This document shows positions 47,299 to 59,922 of a stretch of DNA of 64,000 nucleotides, one piece after another. This stretch comes from Cerrena zonata (taxonomy: Eukaryota > Basidiomycota > Agaricomycetes > Polyporales > Cerrenaceae). Each line of letters starts with the position of its first letter. Within the stretch, counting starts at the first letter, position 1. The notes under the pieces are model-generated. The model was not told where the DNA came from, did no database searches, and worked only from the letters and a program-made list of their open reading frames with translations. The position numbers and the translations under genes were made by a program. The DNA lies in contig JASBNA010000001.1 in the NCBI GenBank assembly GCA_038087015.1, positions 868,001-932,000 of the forward strand, read 5' to 3'.

Positions 47299-48732
47299 TC
47301 ATGGTTCATCCTCTTGTTCGTTGGCAGGAGGGGGTTCGCCGAGTCCGCGGAGAACATTGAGCCAGACCCACGAGATTCCCCGACTTTCCATGTCGTACCA
47401 ATGATTCACGGCGATTGTAATACCCGTTTGGCGGACGTAGTGCCACCACCCGGCTGGAAGATAGAGTGATTCTCCGGCGTTGACTGTAACATGGATGGGA
47501 TGTGCTTGTTCTGGTAATGAAGTTGGGAGCACGGGATCTATGACCGAAGACCACCGTATGGGTGGTACGCTGGGTAGCGACGGCGTCAGAACCAGCGGGG
47601 AAGATTTTGACGCACGCTGATACTGTGCATGAGGATAGGTACGCTCTTTTTAGGAAGAGTTGTTAGTTTTGCTGATGAGAAAAATACATTTTGAGGTGAC
47701 TTGCCGTTCATACACCACCCCTCCGTGGGAGGGAGGAGGGTGAATGTTTTCGATCCTCTTATGACCGAATAGATGTTCTCGTATGGATCTGACCAGGACG
47801 TTTGCACTGTCGTTCTGTGCTGAGTATGGTCACCGAGGACTTACCACTATGAATACTAGTGATGCTTCTACTATCACCAATCCAGAGGTTGACTGCATCC
47901 GGTGGCGAATCTGCGTAGAAAAATCGCCTTCGGTGAGAAACCGACTATGATGAAATGGTCAACTATACCTAGAGCTTCAGAGCACCACGGGATATTTTTA
48001 GGAACATCTTCAAGAAAACTTGAAAACTCTGATGTCTGCCCGGAGGCCGAGGTATGGAGGTTGCCATTTTGTGATTGCAAATAATGGACTTCCCCATCCG
48101 CGGAACCTAAATTGTCAAATAGTATTCACAACCCCACATGAACAACTTTCGGAAGTGCGGTCAGAACAGTCCATCGCACCTAACCTGGTGATAAATTCGA
48201 CAGAAACTCCGCCATGGTCATCGTCTCGGTTAAAGGTTCAACGAAATACAATTTGTCACCGGGTCCGCGAGTAATCGCATCAGCACGGCTGCAACACCGA
48301 CAAGTGAGCATGAGCATGAGGGGAATTGAGACTAGAGAGAAGTATTTGTCATGGACGTGGTATTGGAAACGTACCCGTTGGGAGTGACGGCAACTGATAT
48401 TGGTTGGTCTCCAGACCGTTGAATGAGGTATTCATCAGTCCACTTTGACAACGCCTGTGGGGCAGTACACCCTGCATTGGTTGCTTGAGCGGGTGTGCTT
48501 CAATGGATTTGGAGAACAGGTCCAGACCTTTCATCAGAACCGGGCGGGCGATTCTGACCAACTTGGAAAACTCCAAGCTTGTGGGCAGTTCATCTAGGGT
48601 GTCATAGTGTGACCCGTTTAGATCTACGATGCCAAGGGTCAACATGAAGATCTGCATTAATATAGATTGTTGCTCACCAAAGTACTCCTGAGATATATGC
48701 ATCAGAAATTTCTTGTTGCCATCCTCAGCCAT
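47299..48732 (-). CDS. JMJD7-like JmjC-domain oxygenase
   Basis: Exons on the minus strand are 48528-48732, 48375-48471, 48185-48288, 47969-48106, 47845-47910, 47705-47788 and 47299-47645, total 1,041 nt (346 residues). Family blocks are DELPTSLEFSKLVRIARPVL, ALSKWTDEYLIQRSGDQPIS, VAVTPNGRADAI, VPKNIPWCSEAL, SPPDAVNLWIGDSRSITSIH (first ligand His with HSD), DPYENIYSVIRGSKTFTLLP and NAGESLYLPAGWWHYVRQ (distal His). The HxD and distal His ligands are all present. JMJD7 is a lysyl hydroxylase acting on TRAFAC GTPases in animals; the fungal substrate is unknown. The last intron (47646-47704) has a canonical GC donor, GCAAGT. The first ATG is 259 bp from the ELG1 start. Confidence 0.88.
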
Positions 48733-48991
48733 AATTCACTTGAACTGGAGGTCTGTGGTGGTAGATGTTGAAATGAAAGTCTGATATCTTGCCATGCTTG
48801 GCGGACTGGCGCTCGATCGCGATCGAGACGCGTGACGTGAATGCATCTTGACGCGTCGGGCCTCACTGGTTTGCGTTTTCGCGTTCAGTTGTTGTTTGGC
48901 ACACGCGTTTCTCCTTACTTGCTCTTCGGAATCTTGCACTTGATACCCACACTATAAAATCGGACAGTAACGAAAGGAAATAATACCTAGT

Positions 48992-51900
48992 ATGTCTCAG
49001 ACGAAGGCGAAGGGCGGTACCAAACGTACAAGGAAAACGAAGGTTATTCATGATATGCTGGTGAAGTTATGTTATCGTGTCAACATTGACTGACATCTTG
49101 GATGTAGGGACAACCAGATGGCTCACAGAGGACACTGAAAGATATGTTCGGAGCGAAACCGTCCGCTTCTACGGGAGACGAGCCTAGTATATCGTCGCTT
49201 GACCATGTTGACGTGGTTGAGAAACATTCGGAAGAATACAACAGTTCTAATGGTGGTGCAACACCCAAAGAAGAACTTATTACGATTGCCTCAGAAGACG
49301 AACTGGAGCTAGGTACGTATCCCTCACTACTTTTGTATCATTCATGTCTGAATTTCGGCATAAGTGATTCCGAAACCCAAGAAACCTTCTCAACCCCTCC
49401 GAGTGTTTCCCATATTCCAAAAGCTGCAACTTCCTCCTGAGGGTTCGGAACAAGAGGCTGAACCCTCTCGTAAAGCCCTTGAAGATGTTATCAACATTGA
49501 CTCAGAATCCGACATTGATATCTCGTCGGCTGATTCCAAGCTGCCTTCGGGACGCCTTACGCCCAAGGTTTCAAATCCTCGTCCCCCATCTAACCCCGTT
49601 GGTTACACGCGTGAAGACCCTATAGTCATCGAACAATCACCGGAACGCGAAGTGCCAAAACAACCCGCGAAAGCTCTCTGGACGTTATTCCGTCGTCCCG
49701 ACCTAGGTCCTTCTACTATACCTGGTTCCGTTTCTACTGCGAAACAACCTACGAGGAAGTTTGCTCAACCAGGATTAAACCTTCCTGATCCCGATGCAGA
49801 TTCTCAACATGTACGAGGTCCACAAACCTCTTTTATCATTCCCACACTTCCCTTTACACACCGTGACAAAGGAAAGGGACGTGCCGTCAACCGCGACCTA
49901 GACTCTGACTCTGAACCAGGACCTCCGATCTTCCTTTCAACATATCGGAAACTCAAACACGAAGTACTTCAGCCTTCGCATCCAATCCACAACAAACATG
50001 ACCAATCCCTAGCGCCCCATACCTCCATCCACACCTCCCCAGCTTCGAATTCCCAACCTGACACACCCCTATCCCCGGAAGGCATCCCTCGTGCGCATAA
50101 TGGATATCCGGCCATTGCACGTTTTTCCAACGAGGCGTATCTGCAACAGCTACGGTCTGATGTGTCTTTTGAGAATTTGCAATGGACGGAGAAGTGGAGA
50201 CCTAGGAGGGCGGATGAGGTTTTGGGAAATGAGGAGCGGGCGATGTATTTGAAGGATTGGCTTGTTGCGTTGAGGTTGCAGTATGATGGGCCGAAGGTGA
50301 ACACAAAGTCGAAATCGAAGTCGAAGATTGATCTGGGAACTGTGGGTGGAGTCGGGACCGATGGAGGGGGCTCTGGAACTGCTTCAGGGTCAAGTAGTCA
50401 GACGAGGAAAAGGAAGCTTGCGAAAGTGAAGAAACCGACGGTGATTCGACAGGTGAAGAAGAGAAGGAAGATTGATTATGATGATTTGGATGGGTTTGTC
50501 GCTGCGGACGACGAGATCGAGGAAGTTGAAGATCCTATGTCAATCTCAGATGACGACTTGGTTGAATTCTTTCGGAATCAGGCTTCTTCATCTACACCAG
50601 CTTCTGCTGCGAGTTCACCGCCATCATCATACCCCTCTTCACCTCCTGCAGTGGATTTAGAAGACGACGAGGCAGTCACAATGCGATTATTCCAGTCCTC
50701 GAAACCGATGAAATTCGGTCAAAGTATTCATAATACTATCCTACTTGCGGGACCTCACGGATCTGGGAAGACTGCTGCTGTATACGCCTGTGCAGAAGAA
50801 CTCGGCTGGGAGGTATTCGAAGTTTACCCTGGAATCGGACAGCGGTGTGGTCCTGAACTCCACAGATTAATTGGTGATGTTGGGAAACATCATATGGTGA
50901 ACACTAAACGCAATGACCAGAACAATAATGCTGCGCCATCGCTATTCCAACCCCCTGCTAGGAAAACTGGTAGACTGATTGTCCAATCCGACGATGATGA
51001 AGACCATGACGTCGTCACTAGTCTTATCCTGATGCTGCTATTGCTACCACTGCTACCGAAGAGGAAATTCAAGTTGAACCAGAGATCAAGCAATCTTTAA
51101 TTCTCATCGAGGAAGTTGATGTACTTTATCAAGGCGATACTGGATTCTGGCAGGCTATCATTGGTATCATCAAGGAATGTAGACGGCCAGTCGTCCTTAC
51201 ATGCAACGGTCTGTACAACCTAATATTTCCCAAAATATCCGCTAAACCTTTGCTGGTAGACACTTCCCTCGTCCCTTTTGATGACCTCCCGCTTCAGACG
51301 ACACTGCTATTTGATCCGCCTCAGTCCTCTCTGTCAGGCTCATACCTTAAATCAGTATGCGACGCAGAGGGAATTGCAATATCTCACCGCGTCGCTCAGG
51401 AAGTTTATGAGAGTGCCCGAGCTTCATCGCTTCCCTCGGGTTCACGTCACATCCTACACGAGTCTACGGGGGATCTCCGTTCTTGTCTCAACCAGTTGCA
51501 ATTTAATAACCCCGTGGATCAAGTCGTGCCTGCTAGGGAGGTTAACGGAAGTATTGAGCGGAAGTATATTTCCGGAGATAAACAGGTTCAGCGGCTGGGG
51601 ACATTGCATGACATAGGTTCGTTCATGGAGTGCCAATTTAACGGCAGGCATCATAGCAAAAAAGATGTAAGTGAACGGTATATGTTTATTCCAGCGTACT
51701 GATATTTGTTTCAAAAGACGGTGCATTTCCACGAGCGAACTATGGCCGATGACATATTGGGCTATTCTGTCATCGGAACGGATGGGGAAGCGAACAAGTT
51801 TTCTGTGGTGTCTGCGTTCTACAATAGAGAAGAATGCATCGCAGAAGCCGTTGCAAGCATCACAGAAAGGTTGTGGTGTGCGTCAGAACTGGACGTCTGT

Positions 51901-52221
51901 GTCGACATGCACGGCATTCAAGAAGAGTATGTTATTCCGCAGAAGTCGGACTTCGCTGCGCAGATGATTCCCGTCTACGAATCATGCAGTATACCGCTGA
52001 CGGCCGCAGGGCAGACGCCTCTGCACTTGGACTATATCCCGTGGATCCGATACATGGTGGGCGTTGACGATGCTGTACAGAAATTAGCCCCAGCATCAGA
52101 ACAATCTGGGCGAAGAACGCGGAACAGTCGAAGGGCCGTAGAACAACGGTATCTGGGCCACCTGAAGGAGAGGGAGCTGGAGACTCTGAGCAGGACTGCA
52201 TTTGCAACGGTGGATAGATAG
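48992..52221 (+). CDS. ELG1/ATAD5-like alternative clamp-loader large subunit, one frame break
   Basis: Exons are 48992-49060, 49108-49312, 49365-51666 and 51718-52221. The N-terminal half is disordered, acidic and Ser-rich. It contains QRTLKDMFGAKPS, which resembles a PCNA-binding motif. The RFC-type AAA+ part follows: NLQWTEKWRPRRADEVLGNE, LLAGPHGSGKTAAVYACAEE (Walker A) and SLILIEEVDVLYQG (Walker B). Next come LTCNGLYNLIFPK and the sensor-like STGDLRSCLNQLQF. EEVD rather than DEVD, and the long disordered N-terminus, fit ATAD5/Elg1, which unloads PCNA from DNA. The frame breaks near 51017-51024, between DVVTS and YPDAAIATTATEEE. One base appears to be missing; adding it makes exon 3 phase-consistent. 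Confidence 0.88.
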
Positions 52222-52523
52222 GGGTGGAGGTGCCGCCTACGTCACGCAGACAGTTAGTAGCCGATGTAGTAGGTTACGAATGGATCGACGAGTATTTGAA
52301 TTTGAGCAAGAGAGGGCGGTGAAGGAGGGGCAGGAACAAATATGACCTTTTGTGGGCAGGCGTGTGAGAGCGCGTCCACGTGGGGGGATCATGGCAGCCA
52401 CGCCAACCACGTTGATATGGACGAGGACCGATGACCGCTTTGGAAAACGCTTCCATGTTATAGACAAGTGCTCGACGAGGGCAGCCCTTTGCACGACCTC
52501 GACCTTGTCCTCCTCACCCTCCC
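52222..52523. other. Intergenic, about 300 bp
   Basis: This lies between ELG1 and the bHLH gene. Nothing else is seen. Confidence 0.5.
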
Positions 52524-54579
52524 ATGGCCACTGACCCCACACACCCGGCTATGCCCGCTGAACCGTCCGACCGGGCTGGTCCCGCCTCCGGTAATTCCCA
52601 AATGCAGACACCGTCGCCCAAGACTGGAGGATTGTCGGGCACGGGCTCTGGCTCTGTGCTTTCTGCTGCATCTGGCTCCGTTTCGCGACATTCCCCTGTT
52701 CCGCCTCTCCCCCCTCTCGAGTTTCTCCAAAATCACCGCCGCGGATCCATCACAGACCCGTCCCTCCACACCGCAAACAACATCAACCACCTCTCCCGCA
52801 CAGAACTGGGCTCTTCGGGTTGGTACCATCTCGTGTCTCCAGACATACCTGCTTACGTTCAGTCTGCGACTAGCTCAGCCCCTCCCCATTTCTGGCTACC
52901 GCTTTGGCGAAGGCTCGCGCGGGTCCGACACCACTCTCCCACACTTTCGCCAACTCCTTAGATCTCCCTCCGCAGAGGCAGACAGTCCAGTCGACAGAAA
53001 ACCATACCGCAGACCGCAAAGCAGCGGTGGGCCTGCAGGTACCGTAATTAACTTTTCTTTGCAAATTATATGCAGCTGAAAGGGTTCACTCACACAAAGA
53101 ACCCGGCGGTGACCTAATCAGAACGCCGATGGATGTCGAGCCTCATTCACCCCCACATGAAAAACGCCTGAATACAGAGCACATCGATCTGAATGCCCGT
53201 CGTCCTTCCATAGCAGGTAATGCCATTCCGTTTCTCATGAAATTAGACCCTCACCTTGTCATTCTGCAGGAATAAAACGTAAATTATCATCTGATAGAGA
53301 CATACCGATGGCAAGTAATGGCGATGTAGATCCCCATCTTATAGGTCCTGGTGTTGCCAATATAGAGCCCGATGGACGCCTTTCAAAACGTCGGGGATCC
53401 ACCTTCGATAGTCGAATCGGTCAGTTAACCCTGGACGAGAGACGAGGTTCGGTAGATGCACGAGCAGGTCCTCAGCCATGGTGGCCAACAGAAAGACGAG
53501 ATTCCACTACTTCCATGGTATCCGCAAACACGCCTCTGACGGGCTACAGCACACCCTCTTCGGGGTTGCCCGGTGACTCTCCACATGGCAGGCCACCAGC
53601 AAGCATCGCTACTTTCGCGTGGCCTGTCAATCCGCACTTGGACCAGCCTCAAGGCCTCCCAGCCATGCAGAATGAGGGTGGCCTTCCACCTCCGCCTCAT
53701 TATGAGCCTGGTATGATACCTCCTGTTACATATTCCTCTGACCGTCGAATGTCTGCCCCCGTAATATCAACCGAAGGCATGTCTGCACCGTCCTCCGGCC
53801 CCGCTCGTCATCGCCAGCGCTCACGGCCTGCATCCCGTGCTCGTGCGAGAGATTCATCAGCGGCTAACGACGCTACTCACTCTCCTTCGACGAGTGCGGA
53901 GGATGGAGCTGGGGGCAACTCAAACAAAGCATCTTCACAGAAGGACTCGGGGCCTACGCCCTACTCTCGCTCCCCCGAACTGCGAGTATCACACAAGCTC
54001 GCGGAGAGGAAGAGACGTAAAGAAATGAAGGAGTTGTTTGATGAGCTTCGTGACCAGCTACCTGCTGACCGAGGGATGAAGGCAAGCAAATGGGAGATTC
54101 TCAGTAAAGGTAAAAGAAATACGATCAGCCTTGCCGTGAAATAAACGAGTTAATCTGTGCTTTTCATAGCCATCGATTTTATTGGGAATCTCAAACAGAA
54201 TCATCAAGAAATGGCACGCGAAATCGAGATGCTTCGCCATGAGCTTGATGCTGCTCGCCAAGGCATCCCTCCATTTGGTCCTGGTGGGCCTCATCCAGTG
54301 GTTTATCCACATGGACCGCCAGTTGTAGGACCGTACCCGCCTCCACCAGGTCCTCAGCCTGGACCTCCAATGCCACATGCGCCACCACCGGTACCACAAC
54401 ATCCGTCGCAGCACCCTTCTCCCCAACATCCACCTCTGCATCCGTCTCAACACCCGCCACAACACCCGTCCCATCCACCACTATCCCGTCCAGGCTCATC
54501 CCAAGCATCGTACCCACCAAACGCTGGACCGCCTCCGCAGAATGGCACAATAAATCCAGAGACCGCCCATACATCATAG
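52524..54579 (+). CDS. bHLH transcription factor
   Basis: Exons are 52524-52818, 52874-53038, 53076-53216, 53270-54109 and 54170-54579, total 1,851 nt (616 residues), all phases matching. The long N-terminal part is Ser/Pro/Gly-rich and disordered, with RRGS-type phosphosites. The bHLH lies near residue 465: [19 protein letters not shown] (basic region with H, E and R at the E-box contact positions), [20 protein letters not shown] (helix 1 and loop), [19 protein letters not shown] (helix 2). A short heptad extension, [15 protein letters not shown], follows. The C-terminus is a Pro/His-rich tail. HxxxERxRR predicts CANNTG binding. The target genes are unknown. Confidence 0.9.
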
Positions 54580-55288
54580 ACTTGGCAGACAGGATCTCAA
54601 CGTGTATCGATATCGTTTTTTCTTTTTCTTTTCTATATTGTTTTCATTGCTTTATCGAGGTATCTGAGGCGACTATTATTTCTTGTTGTATTTCCCTCTC
54701 TTGAACAGTGAAGATGAGTTTGACCTGTAATATCGGATATCCGTGACATGGACTATAACTATCCTTCATGCCGGGGGTGTGAGGGTCTCCTCCAGTAGTT
54801 GTTTCTGCTCCATCGATTGCTTGGCTGGTCAATTATTTACTTTGCTATTCGCCCCCACTCTGGACCCAATACCCAGTCTGAATTATTGAATTATTGATCG
54901 ATATCGCTGTTTCAGTATTTCCTGGTTCGATACGATCTTGAATGCTCACTTGAATGTATCCCACACCTTGCTGTCCGAATAGTTGGCAGCGTTTTCCGAG
55001 TCTCAATGTTTGCCTGTATTTCAAGTTAGAGCTGTAGGCATGCAGCAGCACGGGTCCGAGCATAGCGTAAGACGCCGGGCCCCGAGATGTCTGACTGTCT
55101 CAGAGTTCTTCTTTGTACTCCCACCACCCTCTCGGTCGGTGCCACACAACAATACATCTACTGTTGTACTCGCTCTCAAAGAGCATTCTTGACGTCTGTC
55201 TTCTCATTTCACCACATTTCATCCCACTAGATCTACTCTAGGACTACTACTTACTGCCAATATCTGATTGAACTCGGACTTGCGCCTC
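54580..55288. other. Intergenic, about 700 bp
   Basis: This is the 3' flank of the bHLH gene (T-rich run at 54618-54634) and the promoter of TFIIF alpha. Nothing else is seen. Confidence 0.45.
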
Positions 55289-57516
55289 ATGCCACCTCTC
55301 GATATATCGCATCTCTTTCATCCCAAAAAGAAACCTAACGGCTCTGCTGGACAAAAACCACCTCCTGGGGCTAATGGCTCTGCACCTAAGAAACCACGCG
55401 CTCCTCGTCCCCGACCGAAACCTGCAGACGATGACGCTCCTGTGGCAGCACCGCTCGGGGGTGAATTCAAGGAGTACAAACTCATGTCCTCTGCTCTTCA
55501 TGGATGGAAATACGATGTCATGAAGTTCGAATCACGCAAACCGGTCGATGTTACTGAATGGGCCATGCCCGTGAAGTTGAATAGGAAAGAGATGAGGAGA
55601 GAGGAGAGTAACGTCGTACAGGCACCCGTAGCTGCTGGGTACATGATGGGTCTTGATGGCAAACCTGTCATTGGCGTCGATGGAAAACCCGTTCAAGTCG
55701 ATGCAGATGGTCGTCCGATTCGTGCTGGAGAGCCTAGTGGAAGTCAGAGTAACGATAAGGGGAAGGAGAAAGCTGCTGCAGCGGCGCGGAAGAGGAACCA
55801 GAAGAAGACGAGACAGGTTCACCTTATACCTGAGGAAGTTCGTCAGTTGAGGAGGGAAGAGAGGTATCCTTGGGTCATTGAAGATGGGACAAAGTCAGAG
55901 GTATGGGTGGGCAAGATGGAGGAAGTTGCAAAGTCGGAAACGCATGCTATGTTCATGCCTTCATCGGAGAATGTCTTCAAGTTCGTGCCCGCCCATCGGT
56001 GGTACAAATTCCAAAAGAAACCTCACTATCATGTTCCCTCGTTGGAGGAGGCAGAAACTCTGGTGTGTCTTTCCCTCACTGTGTGGCGTATCGTCACTTA
56101 TCACTCATCATGTTCTATTCGTGATATACAGATGACACAAATTCAGAAAAATAAGGATCCCGAACGATGGCTTCTTCGAAAGCGGAATGGCCAAGCCCCC
56201 TCCGATGCGACTGCTGCTATGTTCAAATCGGAAAGAGAGGGAAGTGTGCTTCCCCCGTCAGGTTCCCTCGAGCATCGTTCTAGCCAAAGCTTGGGTCCCG
56301 GTGGTCGCAAGTTACGGACCGTCGATACCGGTGGGCTATTTGGTGATGATGAGGATGAGGACGGAGGTCGTCGGAAGGCGAAGAGGGAACTAGGGTGCTG
56401 AAGGTGATCTTGATGAACTCGACTTTGAAGAAGACTTTGCGGATGATGAGGAGAAAGTCGAGGGTGAGGCTGACGATGAAGAGGCCAAGGAGGCTGAGGT
56501 ATGTGTCACCTGACAGTTCATGAAACATTGTATTTGATTGACTATGGATAATTCTATCTTACAGGAGCGTATCAAACGGGAGTACAAGACAGCGAACAAG
56601 ACCAGGGAAGGATATATCGACGAGAGCGAGGAGGAAGAAGAAGAGCCGAAGCTGTCCATGGCGGGTAAGGATATGAGGAAGCTCATGAAGAAGTTGGAAA
56701 AGAATCTCGCCTACGATGAAAGTGATGACGACAGAAACCCCTATGCCAGCTCGGTAAGTTTTCACCGTTCGAAGCCTAAAATTTTGCTAACCGTACGAAT
56801 GGAAGGATGATGAGTCGTCATCGGAGGATGAGCCTCCCCCGGTACCCCAAGGTCCTGCCATTATTCCCCCAGATCCCAAGACCACTTCTCGTTCAGGATC
56901 TCAGGCGCCTTCTCTTGCTAACGGTGGCAAGAATCTGAACGGCAGTCAAACACCACTTACGGTTAAGACAGACGCTACATCACGACCGACATCTCCAGTT
57001 GCATCGCCCTCTCATGGTGGTCACTCTGTGGTCGCCAAGCGTGCAACAAGTCCAAAGGCACCCAAGGGTAATATTACTGGCTCACGAGCGGGCAGCCCAC
57101 TGGCCGGCAGTAGAGCAACTAGCCCTGTGGGTAGTCGGGCTTCAAGCCCCGTCGCGCAAAGTCCTATGGCAGCCAAACCCAACAACAAGCGTAAAGCCAC
57201 TGATGATCCCACTTCACCTACTACAGGTGCACCCGCGAAGCCTAAGAAACGTAAACCCGCTCCTGCAGGAGAACTTGACGCACAGATGCTTATCGAATGG
57301 GTGAGGGTGACGCCTAACCCAACAACCCGAGATTGCATAGCGCACTTCCAGCCTTACCTAAGGGGAAGCGAGGACAAGAAGCGTTTTGCTATGTTGGTAA
57401 AGGAGAATGCTGTTCTGAAGGACAATATCTTGCATTTGCGGAGCGACCTCCGCAAGGACGGTGGTACGTCCACTCCGGCGGCAGCACCATCCCCTACAGC
57501 GGCATCCAGTGGATGA
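55289..57516 (+). CDS. TFIIF alpha subunit (RAP74/Tfg1), one frame break
   Basis: Exons are 55289-56062, 56132-56498, 56565-56753 and 56806-57516. The N-terminal dimerisation part has EFKEYKLMSSALHGWKYDVM and the block FESRKPVDVTEWAMPVKLNR, and then WVIEDGTKSEVWVGKMEE and VFKFVPAHRWYKFQ. The middle is acidic (DLDELDFEEDFADDEEK). The C-terminal winged helix has VTPNPTTRDCIAHFQPYLRG and VKENAVLKDNILHLR. It is a general initiation factor of RNA polymerase II. The frame breaks in GGG at 56393-56395. Removing one G gives ELGAEGDLDELDF and makes exon 2 a multiple of three. As read, the protein would stop at 56401. Confidence 0.9.
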
Positions 57517-58247
57517 GGGAATACCCCATCGCCTCGAAGATCGTCTCTTTAATTCCTTTCACTATTACTCCGTCAATGACTTTTGGTTCTTCTGTACTCT
57601 ATCCCCATGTTGTATCCTCGAGAATTGCATGCTGCATTTGCCACGACGGCTGAAAATGCCCTACAGCTTTCGCTTCTCTGTTAAGGCATCACTAATGAGC
57701 CGCGCGCAATAAGGATTGGTCAAGGCATGTTCTGTCATTCTGGCTGTGTATAGTGAGGGATTCTGACAATAATGCTCTCACCGGCAGTCAAAAGTGTTGC
57801 AAAGAGCGACCACTCGGTTTGTATCTGAAACTCATTGATGCCTAAGTTGGTAGGTTGCGACAAGAATCACCATGCTTATGGGAGGAGGCTGTTTGATCTC
57901 ACTAACCAACCATCTTTTCGGTCGTAATACAAAATCTCATCCTGGTGAAGCGCTCATGTTTGATAGTCTGTCACAAGGTGCTTCGATCGACTGAAAGCGA
58001 TCAAACTCCAGCATGGGTCCCGGCATTTAGCACAGATGTTCACCGCGTAGCAACCTTGGTCCCGTTATCGAGTGATTCGGGCCTCGGGATTCAGTAGGCT
58101 TTTTTCTCATAAAAAACCTGTCCCATGCACGTCACTCGTTGTTCATTTCCTCCTGTCTTCCTCCTCCTACTAGACATATCTCTCTTACACCCGTCGGTAT
58201 TAGCCAAGAGCATCCACGGGTGTCTACATTGAGATATCTTATCAGCC
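57517..58247. other. Intergenic, about 730 bp
   Basis: This is the TFIIF alpha 3' flank and chitin deacetylase promoter with a pyrimidine-rich leader (58140-58245). Nothing else is seen. Confidence 0.45.
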
Positions 58248-59922
58248 ATGTTTTCCGCTTTCACTTCAGCCATCATTCTTTCGACACTCTCTTTGCACTT
58301 AACCTCTTCAGTCGTTTCAGCAGCAATCGTTTCCCCTAATTTACACTCTCATAATGCGCGCCATGACTGCCAGCACTCAAAACGTCTTCCCTCAGCAGCT
58401 TGGTATCAGCCCGAGGACCATCCCGCTCATAGCCTTTTCAAACGCGGACCCGATGCGCCTGCAGTCTTCGCCGACGTTGGTTCACCAAGTATGTCATTAC
58501 CGCCTTATCCGGATATTACCGTATTTGGAACTTATGCTTGTTTCAATTTAACTAGCTTGGTCCGCTCCCTATCCTCAGTCTACCCCAGATGTCAACCAAC
58601 TTCCTCAGGAATGGGTCGATGCCTTGAACGATGCGGTGTCTGCAGGAAAGATTCCTAACATTGCTCCCACCAAGGACACCGGGGGAAACCCGGAGTATGC
58701 TCCTGGCCTCGACCCCATGAGCGACGAGATATGTTCCACGACATGGAAATGTCGTAAAAACCCGGAAAATATCTACGACGTTCCGGACGGTATCTTTGCC
58801 ATTAGTTTTGATGATGGTCCCTTGCCCGTAAGTGGACCTGACTATGTTCGCAGTGATGAAGGCGTTGGGTATTAACTTGCTAATGTCGCAGCCGGCAAAC
58901 AGGCTCTACGATCTCCTTGAAGCCAATCAGGAACATGCCACTCACTTCTTTATCGGTGTTAACATTCTTCAGAACCCTAAAGAGTTCTTGAGGGCCTTCA
59001 ACGACTTGCAAGGTACGTTCCTTATTTTTCAGGTACCATGCCACTAATCTCAATGATTTATCGGATAATCTTTTCAAGACGACATCGCCGTTCATACATG
59101 GACTCACCCCCACATGACAACTATGTCCAACTTGCAAGTTATCGCCGAACTGGGTTGGACAATGGAGATCATCCACAACTCGACGGGCGGTCGTCTTCCC
59201 AAGTACTGGAGACCTCCCTTCGGTGATTCTGACAACCGTGTGAACGCCATTGCCAAAGAGATTTTCGGACTTAAGACCATCATCTGGAACCAAGAGTGAG
59301 TTTGTTTCTTTCCCATTGTATTAATAGTTTCCGGCGTTGCTGACCCTCGGTGTGATTTTTTAGTACCGAAGATTGGTCGCTCACCAGCGGCGGTACGACG
59401 CCTGAGAAGGTTAATGCCTCCATGACTGAATGGCTCTCCGGACCCAAATCCCCAGGCCTTATGATCCTCGAACACGAGCTCAGCGACGAGAGTGTACAAG
59501 CTTTCCTCGACGCCTGGCCTGTCATCAAAAGCAACGGCTGGAACACCATGAGTATGGCTCGAGTCGACGGCGGCTCAGCTTACCAAAACGCTGACAACAA
59601 CAAGGGAGACGTCGACGTCCAGGATATTATCGATCCCAAGGTTGGCGCTGCAAAGCCCACTGACCCAGACGCAAATGCTCCCGGCTCTAGCTCTTCGTCC
59701 TCGTCCAGCGGCTCCAGTTCTAGTGTGGCTTCCGCCTCAGTGTCCACTTCATCCAAAGCAGCAGCCTCGAGTTCGAAATTGTCTTCCTCTTCGGCCAGTG
59801 CTACACCTACCAGCAGTCAATCCAACACGAACGCAGCGATGCGTGACTCCGTCATGTCTTCATGGTTTTTGTACACCATCATCGCATCGTCTGTGGCCTT
59901 CGGAGCACAAGCATTCTTCTGA
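58248..59922 (+). CDS. GPI-anchored chitin deacetylase (CE4 family)
   Basis: Exons are 58248-58488, 58556-58827, 58892-59012, 59079-59295 and 59364-59922, total 1,410 nt (469 residues). It starts with a signal peptide ([18 protein letters not shown]). The NodB domain carries motif 1, [11 protein letters not shown] (catalytic and metal-binding Asp), then [11 protein letters not shown], motif 2, [10 protein letters not shown] (two metal His), motif 3, [14 protein letters not shown], and [13 protein letters not shown] (motif 5). The C-terminal 70 residues are a Ser-rich spacer followed by [18 protein letters not shown], a GPI signal. The enzyme converts cell-wall chitin to chitosan. All metal ligands are present. 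Confidence 0.95.
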
